A stretch of 64,000 nucleotides of DNA. Source: Otis tarda. Its lineage: Eukaryota; Chordata; Aves; Otidiformes; Otididae. Of this stretch, positions 1 to 11,365 are shown one piece after another; the first letter of the stretch is position 1; each line of letters starts with the position of its first letter. The position numbers were made by a program, and so were the translations under genes. Location: the NCBI GenBank assembly GCA_026413225.1, contig CM048554.1:91429963-91493962 (forward strand). The letters run 5' to 3'. The notes under the pieces are model-generated. The model saw nothing but the letters and a program-made list of their open reading frames with translations. It ran no database searches and was not told the origin of the DNA.

Positions 1-157
1 GTAACCTCAGCCAGACCAGCTAGACTCACAGATGTATCTCAGGGATGGTGAGTACCAGGGTGCAAGCCATGGAAGACCAAGTGGCAGCTAACAAGCTTCT
101 GTTTAAGATAAATATCACCTTGTCTTTCCAAAAGATCTCATGTGAAGTTTCACTAAT
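1..157. other. Unrecognised flank before the first CR1
   Basis: Mixed-composition sequence with no open frame or repeat that I recognise. It ends where similarity to the CR1 reverse transcriptase begins. Confidence 0.4.
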
Positions 158-1283
158 TATTTTATCACTATCCTGCATGGCATCCTTGTCTCTAAACTAG
201 AAAGATATGGATTTGACGGACAGGCCACTCAGTGGATAAGGAATTGGCTGGATGGCCACACTCAAAGAGTTGTGGTCAACAGCTCGATGTTCAAGTGGAG
301 ACTGGTGACAAGTGGCATTCCCCAGGGGTTGGTGTTGGGATAGACCCTGTTTAACATCTTTGTCGGTGACATGGACAGTGGGATAGAGTGCACACTCAGT
401 AAGTTTACCAATGACACCAAGTTGTGTGGTGCAGTCGACACATTGGAGGGAAGGGATGCCATCCAAAGGGACCTTGACAGACTACAGAGGTGGGCTCATG
501 CAAACTTCATGAATTTCAACCAGGCCAAGTGCAAGGTTCGGCACACGGGTCTGGGCAATCCCAAGCACAAATACAGTCTGAGAAGATAATGGAATGACAG
601 TAGCCCTGAGGAGAAGGACTTGGAATGCTGGTGGTCGAGAAGCCCAACATGAGCCATCAATGTGTGCTTGCAACCCAGAAAGCCAAACGCATCCTGGGCT
701 GCACCAAAAGAAGCGTGGCCAGCAGGTCAAGGGGGGTGATTCTCTCCCTCTACCCTGCTGTCATGAGACGCAGCCTGGAGTACTGTGTCCAGTTCTGGAG
801 CCCTCAACATAGGAAGGACGTGGACCTCTTGGAGAGAGTCCAGAGGAGGGCCACAAAGATGATCAGAGGGCTGGAGCACCTCTCCTAGGAGGACAGGCTG
901 AGAGAGTTGGGGCTGTTCAGCCTGGAGAAGAGAAGGCTCCAGGGACACCTTATAGCAGTCTTCTAGTACCTAAAGGTGTCTTATAGGAAAGATGAAGAGA
1001 AACTCTTTACTGAGGCCTGTTGCAATTGAACAAGGGGTAATCATTTTAAACTAGAAGGAGGTAGATTTAGATTAGAAATCTTTTCCAGTGATGGTGGTGG
1101 AACGCTGAAACAGGTTGCCCAGAGAGGTGATGGATGTCCCATCCCTGGAAACATTCAAGGCCAGGCTGGACAGGGCTCTGAGCAACCTTATCTACTTGGA
1201 GATGTCCCTGCTCCTTGCAGGGGGGTTGGACTAGATGACCTTTAAAAGTCCCTTCAGACCCAGACTATTATGATTCTACGATT
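158..1283 (+). mobile_element. CR1 LINE, 5'-truncated, decayed
   Basis: This is the 3' part of a CR1 non-LTR retrotransposon, from the middle of the reverse transcriptase (RT) to the 3' tail. Frame pieces match the better copy at 51 kb: first the stretch after the RT A box ([10 protein letters not shown]-like), then a PQG motif near 328, the catalytic-loop region near 400, and the C-terminal [11 protein letters not shown] motif near 780. The catalytic FADD motif reads FTND here, so the first Asp of the pair is Asn. Stops and frameshifts break the reading frame several times. The end carries the usual CR1 3' UTR (GGTTGGACTAGATGACCTTT near 1225) and a decayed ATTCTATG tail at about 1270-1283. 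The 5' boundary is uncertain by about 15 bases. It is clearly dead and older than the copy at 51 kb. Confidence 0.93.
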
Positions 1284-4130
1284 TTGCGGTGCAGAAGAGC
1301 AACTCTCTAGAACTGCCCTTCTGAATCTGTTTCACTTTTTATAGGGTGCTCAACACTTTGTTTGCTATGGAAGAGTGGGAAGGCCATCAGAGCTCCTCAG
1401 ACCTTTACTCTCTCTGCTGAAGGCAAAAAAGAGACCATAACCATATACAGAAAACACTGTGCAAAATCTAATCGATAAGAAAGATCCATGTGCATTTTTA
1501 CAGCCAAAGAAAACAGTTTTTTTCTTTATACAATAGCATGGATAACGGAAACTATAACAATTTAAAAGTGGATTTAAAAAATCAATAGACTTGCAAAGTT
1601 ATGTGCCAGAGAATAGGTAGTGAAAATGGTAATTTTACTTGGCAAAATCTGGGTATGCTTTTTTGGCCAGGTGCTAAAGTAGTGTGCTTTAGAGACATAA
1701 GTAAGTTTGAAATTACTTAAAATAGCTACTTAATTTTGACCTAGTGAGAGTTATATTAGTTACATTTTCTTCTGTACAAGAGAACATTGTTTTAAGAAGA
1801 CTGCAATTGCTTTTCATTATGAAAGAGAATAATCTTCAGGAAGTGGGAAAGCTCTTGTGTACCACTGGTAAAAGTCACGTCAGAAAATGCTTCATACAAG
1901 AACCATATAACTAGTATATAAAAGTAATAACATAACATGGTGAAATCGTAAGAGAGTGAAATTGTTCTGCTTTCATCTAAGGAGAAATCTAAATGTGTAT
2001 GGGAGAAACACATGCAGTACCTTTGGGGATAATCTACCATATCAGTCTGGGACTCAATTCTGACAAGACCTTGTTATTCACAGTTTATTTTTTTTGTGAA
2101 TATGAATATATTTTGCTATTCCTGCTTGAAAATAACTGTGGACATTTACTTCTTAAAGTGCACTTTTTGAAGCACTGGAAACAGAGGATCACATCCTTCC
2201 TGTTGTAGAGTTGAGAGTTTAATCTCTGGCTTCAATAGGAAACATTCATTTAGCATTATCCTTTTTGTATGTAAATATATCATGTCACCTAACATTTTGG
2301 GAAGAATCTTCTTGTATCTATGACAGTTTATAGTGATAAGAAAAACAAAGTTTGGAGGTGAAAGTAATTTATTTTACAACACCAACCAGTGTATCTGTAA
2401 AATTGTTTTAATTAAGGATTTTCTCCAGAAAAACAACAACAACAAAAAAAAAATCAAGTTTTCACACACGCCTAAGCATTTTCAGCAGGAAATAAATGTA
2501 TAATAAACTTTTTAACAGTGATAAAATACTCTCACAATGAAACAAGTTACAAATTCCTGTCTGCACCCATTCATTTAAATCAGTGTCAGCTAGGGATAAC
2601 TTCAATGGATACCAAGGCTCACACAAAAGCAATAACAGTGCTAGATGAGACCCATAGCCTTCACATGAATAAAACATATAATGTTGAAGACAAACTGCTG
2701 TTGGTTTGCCTAAAGCAATTTACAAATTCTTTTAGAACTCATTTTAATATTAATAACCCTATCTCCAGACACACTGACATCACAGTCCATGCACAACTAC
2801 TCCAGGAAGAGTGAAAGGTCACTAAAAGCCTTGTCCAGTCCCAGGCCAGAAATCAAGTCTACTTCACGCAGGCTGGAATAATAAATAGACATCTACTGAG
2901 GAACTTCTCCCTGCAGAACTGCACCAAGCACTGCAATCTGCATGACAATCTCGAGATGTCACCTAAATCAAGCTTCCTTTCTTTAGGCATGAATATTAAT
3001 CTGCACTCTAGTTCTGAGTAGCAGCTGTGCATTTCCACCCTGGCTCTAAAAAGAACCCCACTTAAATACATGCTTGGATGTCCTTATTTTAGGAATATAT
3101 TTTAGCACATATTTATCTTTAAGTGCGTGCTCCAGATATACACAGACAACTAAAGGTTTCAGTATTTTCAACAGAACAGAGAAGTCTTGCAGCTCTAGTC
3201 AAGGAGATCTAATCTGAAGTTGTTAGAGGTTCTTCTAGTCACTACTGGGTAAAATGACATGAGAATTATTTGACTTTGACATAGAAGACAAATCATCTTT
3301 GCTCATCAGATAGAGGGGTAATGAGTTTGTTATGCGTCATTTTTGTTAGGACTGAATGGTCTTTTGACTAAGTAGAATGAAGTAAGTTGATTTGATACTT
3401 TCAAATTATATTTATGAGACAAGTTGTTTTGGCTTTAAAATAATTCAGTTGTAAGAATAAATCTTTTTTCATCCATAAATACAAATGTCTCTGTGCTTAA
3501 ACCAACAGAATGTGATGCCTTGCCTTTATCATAGAGCCATTAACAGCCATGTGCTACAATTTAACAAGTATATAGGCTTGTTGGTGTGAAAATAAAAAGG
3601 AGTTAAGAATGATTCTTTGGAGCTGTTTCCCAAAATGGCAACTTGATTAACTTTGCTTAACTTTTTTCTGTCATATGAAGATTTTGGAGAAGTTTACTGT
3701 TAGAACTTACTCCGATTTAATGGTAAAAGGAGTACCTTCTATTTAGTTTGGTTTGTGCTGTACAAACACAGGTCCCTACAAGGTATCTCAGGTAAGGCAT
3801 ACATCTACTATTATTCCAAGCTGGAGAGTTGCCAAGTTACCTTGGCTTGCTTGCTGCCAGCCTGGGTCAAAGAGACAATAGCCTCTAAAAGGCAGAGCAG
3901 AGAGGGTTTCTATTCCAAGCTATAAGGCAGGACTGCTTTGCACAGAGGACAGAAGAGTATGGGGATCTGCAGAGACTACCTGTATCAAGTTATCAGTGTC
4001 AAATGCAGCTGTTGTCAGACAGCTCATCCCCCTCAGGACTGGGGATGAGATGGAGTGAAGCACTCAGCAACACACTCAAGAGCAAACGGAGACTTATTTG
4101 GAAATAAAGTGCAAGTGTTCTCTGGTTTAA
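1284..4130. other. Unique AT-rich DNA, no gene seen
   Basis: About 2.8 kb of AT-rich sequence between two CR1 copies. Open frames are below 100 codons and none has a recognisable domain. A purine-rich low-complexity patch lies near 2435-2455. I see no repeat family or RNA gene. Confidence 0.55.
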
Positions 4131-4709
4131 ATCATAGAATCATAGAATGGTTAGAGTTGGAAGGGACCTTCAAAGGTCATCTAGTCCAACCCCCCTGCAA
4201 GAGCAGGGACATCCCTGCCTAGATCAGGTTGCTCAGAGCCTCATCCAGCCTGGCCTTGAACGTTTCCAGGGATGGGGCTTCCACCACCTCTCTGGGCAAC
4301 CTGTTCCAGTGCTCTACAACTCGCATTGTAAAAATTTTTTTCCTAACATCCAATCTAAATCTACCTCCCTCTCTTTTAAAACCATTACCCCTTGCCCTAC
4401 CACAACAGGCCCTACTGAACAGCCTCTCCCCATCTTTCTTGTAGGCCCCCTTGAGGTACTGGAAGACCACTATCAGGTCTCCCCGGAGCCTCCTCTTCTC
4501 CAGGCTGAACAGCCCCAACTCTCTCAGCCTGTCCTCATAGGAAAGGTGCTCCAGCCCTCTGATCATCTTCGTGGCCCTCCTCTGGACCTTCTCCAACTGG
4601 TCCATGTCCTTCTTATGTTGGGGGCTCCAGAACTGGACACAGTACTCCAGGTGGGGTCTCACCAGGGCAGAGTAGAGGGGGAGAATCACTTCCCTCGACC
4701 TGCTGGTCA
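4131..4709 (-). mobile_element. CR1 LINE 3' fragment
   Basis: Minus-strand CR1. Its 3' end lies at 4131 with two copies of the AATCATAG tail unit, followed by the typical UTR (GGTTAGAGTTGGAAGGGACC on the plus strand). It then runs back through the C-terminal part of the polymerase to about 4709, where similarity stops, so the copy is strongly 5'-truncated. It is one of the better preserved short copies in the window, with an open C-terminal frame described separately. Confidence 0.95.
4219..4689 (-). pseudogene. CR1 ORF2 C-terminal fragment (RT thumb and tail)
   Basis: This 156-codon open frame on the minus strand encodes the last part of the CR1 polymerase. It contains [16 protein letters not shown], the [20 protein letters not shown] helix, a [15 protein letters not shown] motif and the end of the protein ([19 protein letters not shown], then ALSNLI and a stop). 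It holds no catalytic residues: the EN domain, RT palm and FADD box are all missing through 5' truncation. It begins at an internal Met that is not a real start. It cannot act as an enzyme. A longer open frame on the opposite strand (4147-4719) is only its shadow. Confidence 0.9.
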
Positions 4710-5948
4710 GGTCGAATGAAAGAACTTGAAAGGCAGGTATTGGGTAATAGTGTCTATAGCACCTATCTTGTTAGCCTTTATATATTTGACACTATCAAAA
4801 GCCGATTTTTCACTCTCTCACTGACAACAACTTCCTTTTGTAAACAATTAATAACGAGAACTTAACTTTGCTTGAAGACCCCCACTTTGGTTACCATTCA
4901 CCTCTCCATAAGAGAAACATTCTTCTGGGTCAGTGTTGGAGTTTCTTTGGTATGAATCAAACAATAAGAATAAGAAGTCATACAAAGATTTAAACAAAAA
5001 GACACTAATAATGATAATTTTGCACCATCCGCTACTTTCAAAAGCACTCATTATTGCTTCTCTGACTTTTTCTGAATCAAAGACATACTTGCAATTAATT
5101 TATAGTGAGGCTTTGTTATGCTAACTGTTCTCAGAGAAATATTTAAATTATATTCTTGTTCTTATAGGTTCCAAGGGCAGGATAACAAGGTGTATACCCC
5201 AATTGGGGAATCTTCTGCTAGTTATTAAAGATCTACAGATTAAAAAGATATTAAAATAAAAATCCTTCTTACAATTGAATCAATCATTCAATTTCTTTTT
5301 AAAAGCAGATCTCTCTTCTTGATAATAATGAGAGAATTCAGATTTCTCATTAACAATTTTCCAAACAGATGATGATTTTGTCAGCTTGGCTTGCTATTAG
5401 GGAAGTAACACATACTATGTTGCATATTAGTGGAAGGAAAGAGTGCAATAGAATACAAGAGGAACTCTTATAGATTAAAAAAAAAAATACAGCTTAAGAA
5501 CACCTAGAAAATTATGATTGAGTATTAAGATAACGTTTTGCCAAAAAGTTCAAACTCCACTGAAGCATTTATCTCCTTTAGAAAGAGCCTGTAGAGGTGA
5601 ACTGTGTTTCCTTCAAAGAACAAAAGAGGGTCTTACTAAGTTTCCCTTCCAGTATTATATGAAGATTGAAACAGCTGTTCGATCATAGAAAAAACCTGGC
5701 CATTTTCTCTTCTGGAAGACTTAATTTCATAAGAACAAAATCCAAGAAAAATCCACAAAACCAGCAAGGAAGTTTCTGGTTTCAGGACTGAATTTGAATC
5801 TCAAAGGACAAAATGACTGTTATGTGTCAAGGAGAGTATAAAAGGGTTATGATTTAGGATAACATCTTCTATAAAGTCTTAAAATTGCATTTTTCTCTAC
5901 GTTTTTTACAGTGTCAGGACCAATGTGGAATTTCAAACGTGAAAATGC

Positions 5949-6021
5949 TTGAAAATTTTTATTTCTGTGATGGCAACAGATACACATTTTGTATATTCAT
6001 CACAGAAATACACATTTTCAA
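5949..6021. repeat. 73-base imperfect inverted repeat (hairpin)
   Basis: The left arm 5949-5972 and right arm 5998-6021 are reverse complements over 21 of 24 positions. A perfect 13-base inner stem (TATTTCTGTGATG with CATCACAGAAATA) and a perfect 8-base outer stem (TTGAAAAT with ATTTTCAA) are separated by a 3-by-3 mismatch. The 25-base loop holds a further 5-base pairing, ATACA at 5980-5984 with TGTAT at 5990-5994. Size and shape resemble a pre-microRNA or the relic of a small inverted-repeat transposon. I do not recognise a known microRNA seed or a TIR family, so no function is assigned. Confidence 0.75.
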
Positions 6022-7574
6022 TCTTTTTACATTTTCAATAATGACATAGTAGTTCTTTGAGGGAGGTTCATAGAGAGCAGTGAAATGTGGAAACTGTTGT
6101 GTCTGAGTGGACCAACAAGTGTAGGCTTTGAAAACATCTCAGAGCTACCTCTCTAAAATGCCTCTACTTGGTCAATGGAGAGAGATTCCTCTGACCCTCC
6201 GACTCAAGTGTGAAAATGATGGGGGCAAACTGTCCTACCCATTATCCATCTTTCCTCGTTGACGATAGGAGATGCCTTGTCAAGAAGGGTAGACTAGACA
6301 CCTAGCTTTCAGATGGCTAAGTCAGATGAAACTAATTTTTTCCTAAACAATGTGGAACATGTGCTTCCTATTTCCAGGTTTATCTGTTAAACTATGAGAA
6401 ACCAGGGTAACCAATCAAAACTCAGACATAATTCATTATAAGCTGTAATTATGTAGCAGTGGGGGAGTAAGTACACAAAAGGCTTTAAAACTCTAATTAA
6501 CCCTAGGAAATAAAAAATGAGAAGTAACTGAATGTGCATCATAATAAATGCAAGATAAATTATGCAGCAGTGACAGCTCAGACAAAAGACTACTTTTTTA
6601 GTTTAAAAAAAAAAAGGTGATTTTACATTTAAACTGAACTCTAACTTTTTGAATACTAAGTTTATAAAGGGAAATTAATATAGGATATCTAAGCTGGTAG
6701 TGAAATGCCCAGAGCTTTTATATTCTTTTCTCCAGTCCAGCACCTTCAAAATATTGTGACTTCTCCATCTGACAAAAGTTTACTCAGCCTTCCTTATCAT
6801 GAGGGGAAAAATACTTAGGAGAATTTCAAGGTTTTAAACTGCAGTAGAAAAGCTCACCCTTATTCCTGTTTTCCCATCTACCTACTCTCATTCTTACCTC
6901 CCAAAATAGGCACCTCCAACTGCACCTGAATTTTGCTTTCTTTTTTAACTTCCTTAGTGAAACGAGAGGCAGTGCTCCGAGCTCCATCTCCACCACCTTG
7001 AAAAACTTCCCTTTGCAATAGCTCTCCCATCATTCATCATCTGCTACCTTCCTATCTCCCGTGTGTCTAGGAGCACCAAGCAACTTCTTTATTGTAGCAT
7101 TCCAACTTCATTCCATGCACCTAGTGAACAGCATCCAGGAAAAGAAGCAAGGTAATCTACTGGGTTTTGGAAAGGTTTCCAACTTACATTGATCTTCAGC
7201 TCAGATTTTTCAAAATTCTTATGATTCATGGCAGCACCTGAACTCAGTGTGAAGAAATTTAATTTAACCTAAAACATCAACATTCAAGTCCTAGAAACCA
7301 CAAACCAGGAGACAAATTTTGTAGAATGTAGTCTTCTGGATTGAGTTAATTACCTATAAAATAGATATGTTCACTTTCTGGAGTGGTGTCAATATGAATT
7401 CTTTGTGAAGCACTCAGATTTTATATTATGAACCATAAAGCTACTGAGAAAATGCATGTATTTTTATTTCACAGGAGAGTTTGATTAGTGTGCAGTAAAT
7501 AATATATACAAATGCTTTTATCAAAAAGCAAAGTCAAGCATATGGAAATGTATTTCTAGCCTTAATTTCAGCCT

Positions 7575-7670
7575 GGTTTTGTATATATACATGTGTCTGT
7601 GTATATAAGTAATACATAAAAAATATATAAATATATATATATATTAAAATACATATGTACATGCATTTTT
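7575..7670. repeat. TA-rich low-complexity tract
   Basis: Runs of TATATA and ATACAT units with interruptions, densest at about 7618-7645. It is ordinary simple sequence and has no promoter context. Confidence 0.7.
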
Positions 7671-9127
7671 AAGGTAAAAAAAAATTGTTTAGTTTGATCA
7701 GCTATCTCATCACCATAATCTTATGAGAGGAGCATTACCTACTTCAGAATTATGCAGACAATCCCAGAAAGCATTAAAATTACTTCTAAGGCAGTATTTT
7801 ACCTGTTTACATGGAACATTTAGGGGAGAAAATGGTTTATAAAAAACATTAAGCTTTTGTACTGAAAAGAGTTTTGAGAAAAAGAAAATTACAGAAGATG
7901 CATTTAAGATATGTCTTAAAATAAACCCACCAAAAAAACCCCTCAAACAATTGATGCTTTCTATTACAAACAACTCTGCTTACTGTTCCATCTTTCAGAC
8001 TCTTACAGAACTAGAAGCTAAGTTGCATGGCCCCACTGGACATGCAGGAAATTTTACTGTCAAGAGATATGAAGCCCACATTTTTCACTCTGAAGCGCTA
8101 ATAGATACAAGATTTTAAGTCATCATTGTGCATGATTGAACAACACCCTCCTGTGCTCAGATTAACTTGTTTTGGAGGTGAAATTCCTTAGCTGAGGGAT
8201 AATCAAATTTGATTTTTAAAAGACAGAGCATCTATTTAAAGCTGCTTAGAGACTTGGAGCATCAAAATTTTCCTAGCCAAGACAGGTTTGTAGACAGAAG
8301 AGTGATGAACTAGATAAAATACTAGAGACATAACAATTGCAGTTAATGATCTGACCCTGCAATTTACGATATATTTATTACTCTTGCCAATAGTCACTGT
8401 CTCTGTAACAGAAATAAGTAGTTGATCAATAAAAAAGATACTTCTGACAAGACTAAAAAGACCTTGCTGACCTTGCTAGCACAGGAAAAGCCAGTCTGAA
8501 CAGCTGGTCTTTCTATTCTTACTTTTTTGGAAAAATACCTAGATTTCAAGGAGATGCACTAAGTCCCATTTCTCCTGCTGAAACAAAGACCAGGAAAACC
8601 CCACAATCTTATTAAATTACTTATTCATTATCGTAAATACTGATGAAATGTTTCTGACTTTTAAAACACACTGGGGTATTTAAAAGCCAAAAGATGTGAG
8701 TTAATCCGAGTTTATGTAAGTGATTTAATTTAAGTTTGAACAACTAGGATGCTACAAATCAAGAAATTCAGAAGTCATTTGGTAAATCAAGTAGCAGACA
8801 AATCATTAGTCATCATCGCCCAATAAATCAGTTCATCCAGTTCATTCTTTCAATCCAGGGGAGAAAGCAAATATAAGTTACTGCACCCTCTTATACTCTC
8901 TTATTAAACATAATTACTTTATTTTATGCTAGTACCTAGAAGCCATAGTCCTAGACCAAGACTTGTGCTAGAATCTGTGTGATACATAATGATAATAAAC
9001 TTTTATTACAGCTGTGCTTAAAAGTACAAATCAGATTGAGGGCCTTCGTTGCAGTCCATGTGGTACGAATGGAAAAAAGGCAACATTGTGGTTGATAACA
9101 GCATTGTGTTGGTCCAGCATTCTGGTT

Positions 9128-10000
9128 GGACAAGAGATGACCAAATAATGTCATCTATTTGGACTTGTGCAATGCATTTGACATTGTCCCGCATTACATC
9201 CTTGTCTCTAAACTGGAGAGACACAGATTTGATGAACAGACCACTCAGAGGATAAGGAATTGGTTGGATGACTGCACTGAAAGAGTAGTGGTCAGTGGCT
9301 CAATGTCCAAGTGGAGACTGGTGAAGAGTGACATTCCTCAGGGGTCCATGTTGGGCCCAGCCCTGTTTAACATCTTGGCTGGCAACGTGAACAGTGGGAC
9401 TGAGTGCACCCTCAGCAAGTTCGCCAATGACACCAAGCTATGTGCTATGATTGACATGCTGGAGGGAAGGGATGCCATCCAGAGGGACCTTGACAGGCTA
9501 CAGAGGTGGGCCTGTGAGAACCTCATGAAGTTCAACCAGGCCAAGTGCAAGGTCCTGCACCTGGACTGGGGCAATCCCAGGCACAAATACAGGCCGGGCA
9601 GAGAACGGACTGAGAGCAGCCCTGAGGAGAAGGACTTGGGAGTGATGGTGGACAAGAAGCTCAACATGAGCCGACAATGCACTGGCAGCCCAGAAAGCCA
9701 ACTGCATCCTGGGCTGCATCAAGAGAATTGTGGTCAGCTGGTCAAGGGAGGTGATTCTCCCCCTCTACCCTGCTCTCACGAGACTTGACCTGGAGTACAT
9801 TTTCACAATGAGGATGGTGAAACACTGGAACAGGTTGCCCAGAGAGGTGATAGATGTCCCATCCCTGGAAACATTCAAGACCAGGCTGGACGGGGCTCTA
9901 AGCAACCTGATCTAGTTGGAGATGTCCCTGCTCCTTGCAGGGCGGTTGGACTAGATGACCTTTGAAGCTCCCTTCCAACACTAAAGATTCTATGATTCCA
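9128..10000 (+). mobile_element. CR1 LINE, 5'-truncated, with internal deletion
   Basis: CR1 copy starting in the RT palm (YLDLCNAFDIV, where the usual motif is K-A-F-D) and running to the ATTCTATG tail at about 9985-9997. Compared with the 51-kb copy, about 305 bases are missing at position 9798. There the text jumps from the LEY motif straight to the [15 protein letters not shown] motif near the C-terminus. Both sides are otherwise well preserved, so this is a deletion within one copy. Weak similarity may extend the 5' edge back to about 9070. Confidence 0.93.
9159..9788 (+). pseudogene. CR1 reverse transcriptase palm fragment
   Basis: A 209-codon open frame covers the RT A box to just after the palm. 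Residues near 60-70 hold the [15 protein letters not shown] motif (box B). Residues near 86-90 hold the catalytic C box as FAND in place of FADD, so the first metal-binding Asp is lost. From about residue 170 the frame runs out of register with the family (TGSPESQLHPG, where other copies have [10 protein letters not shown]), which shows a small frameshift. The upstream EN domain is absent. It is a dead fragment. Confidence 0.88.
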
Positions 10001-11168
10001 TAACTATATGCCTGACTAGAAAGCACAGTGATTAACACATTGACAAAAGAAAGTAACCTAGATCTTAAGAACATGAAACACCAGGAACACTGTACTGAAA
10101 TGTTCTCTTGGTACAGGGTTAGGACTTGTAATGAAGTCAGGAGGGAATCAGGACACAGAAAAGGGAAAGAAAATGAACACAAGATTTGTAAGAGAACAAA
10201 AAAAGAAATGGAAAAACAGAACTAAAACAGAAAAAAAAAAAGAAGAAAAGCAACACCATGTTGACAGGGTCTCCAAAACTGCCTTCAAACCTTCCTTCAC
10301 CTTCTTTCATATTATATTTAAAATACAGCAAGTTTAATACTATGATTTTGAAATACTCCAAAAGCCTCTTCCCATACATCTATGCCCATTTTTGACTCAT
10401 AAGAGATCAGTAAGGATTAAAAACACAAGAAGCCGTGGGAAAAGAGACACTTTGGGAAGAAAGAAGCTGCTAAAAAGCCTCTAGGACTCTAAGAAATGAA
10501 GTAATGAAGAGGATGGACAGGAGCTGGCTGGGTAAAAGAAAGGCCTATTACAACCTGTAAGAGTAGAAAATATGGAGGCTACACACTTGGAGTAGCTGCC
10601 ACATGAAAACATGGAATATAAGCACTCTTTTCACCAGTAATGTGCCTGAACTCCAAGTTGTCTCTAAAAGCTCCATTTCCTTTTCTGTCCTCTGATGTGG
10701 GACTTCAGGAACTCTATAAAAAAAAAAAGGAAATATATTTTGAGTAGTATGGCAAAATTCAAGCTAAACTGTATTCAGATTATTTTAATTCTCTTACTCT
10801 GTTCTCTGTCCATATGCACAGTTCCTGCTGATGCAGAATATCAACTGATATTTACCATGCATATCTGTAAACAGATCTGTATTTAACACTTCTTATTTAA
10901 CAGAAAGAAACACACTAACACAGTTCACTTGAAATATGCTCCTGCTACAGAACTGACATGTTGTTTATTTATCAACAACTTTTGCCTGTGACACATTTCT
11001 ACACAAGGCAACCATCATTGTCTCATGCCATGCAAGAGTGCTTCAGTCCTCAACTTGAAACGTTAGCTGTTAGCAGCCTGACAGCAAAACACACAGGCTG
11101 TCATGTAGTTTTAAAAGCCATTTATCTGGTTGAGCAACGATCGTCAGATTTCCATAAAGGCCTTTTTA
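10001..11168. other. Unique DNA between CR1 copies
   Basis: Purine-rich stretches (10135-10255, including A-runs) and short unrecognised open frames. I see no gene, repeat family or RNA signal. Confidence 0.5.
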
Positions 11169-11365
11169 TCATAGAATCATAGAATGGTTTGGGTTGGAAG
11201 GGACCTTTATGAAGGGACATCTAGTTCAACCCGCCCTGCAAGCCGCAGGGACATCTTCAACAAGATAAGGTTGCCCAGAGCCCCGTCCAACTGGCCTTGA
11301 ATGTTTCCAGGGATGGTACATCCACCACCTCTCTAGGCAACCTGTTCCTGTGTTTCACCACTTCT
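11169..11365 (-). mobile_element. CR1 LINE 3' end fragment
   Basis: Tail units TCATAGAATCATAGAATGG, then the CR1 UTR and the last codons of ORF2 (antisense of RLPREV-like text), ending at about 11365. It is about 200 bp long, strongly 5'-truncated and non-coding. Confidence 0.92.

Larger units (their letters stand above)
4710..9127. other. Unique AT-rich DNA with hairpin and TA-rich tract
   Basis: About 4.4 kb with no supported gene. It holds the inverted repeat at 5949-6021 and a TA-rich low-complexity tract at about 7575-7670, both listed separately. Several A-runs (for example 5479-5488 and 6605-6616) and short unrecognised open frames make up the rest. Confidence 0.55.

Noticed and set aside
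4147-4719. 190-codon open frame, plus strand
   Set aside because: Antisense shadow of the CR1 ORF2 C-terminus. CR1 antisense commonly stays open.
7575-7670. TA-rich tract as possible promoter or origin
   Set aside because: Ordinary simple sequence with interruptions and no downstream gene.
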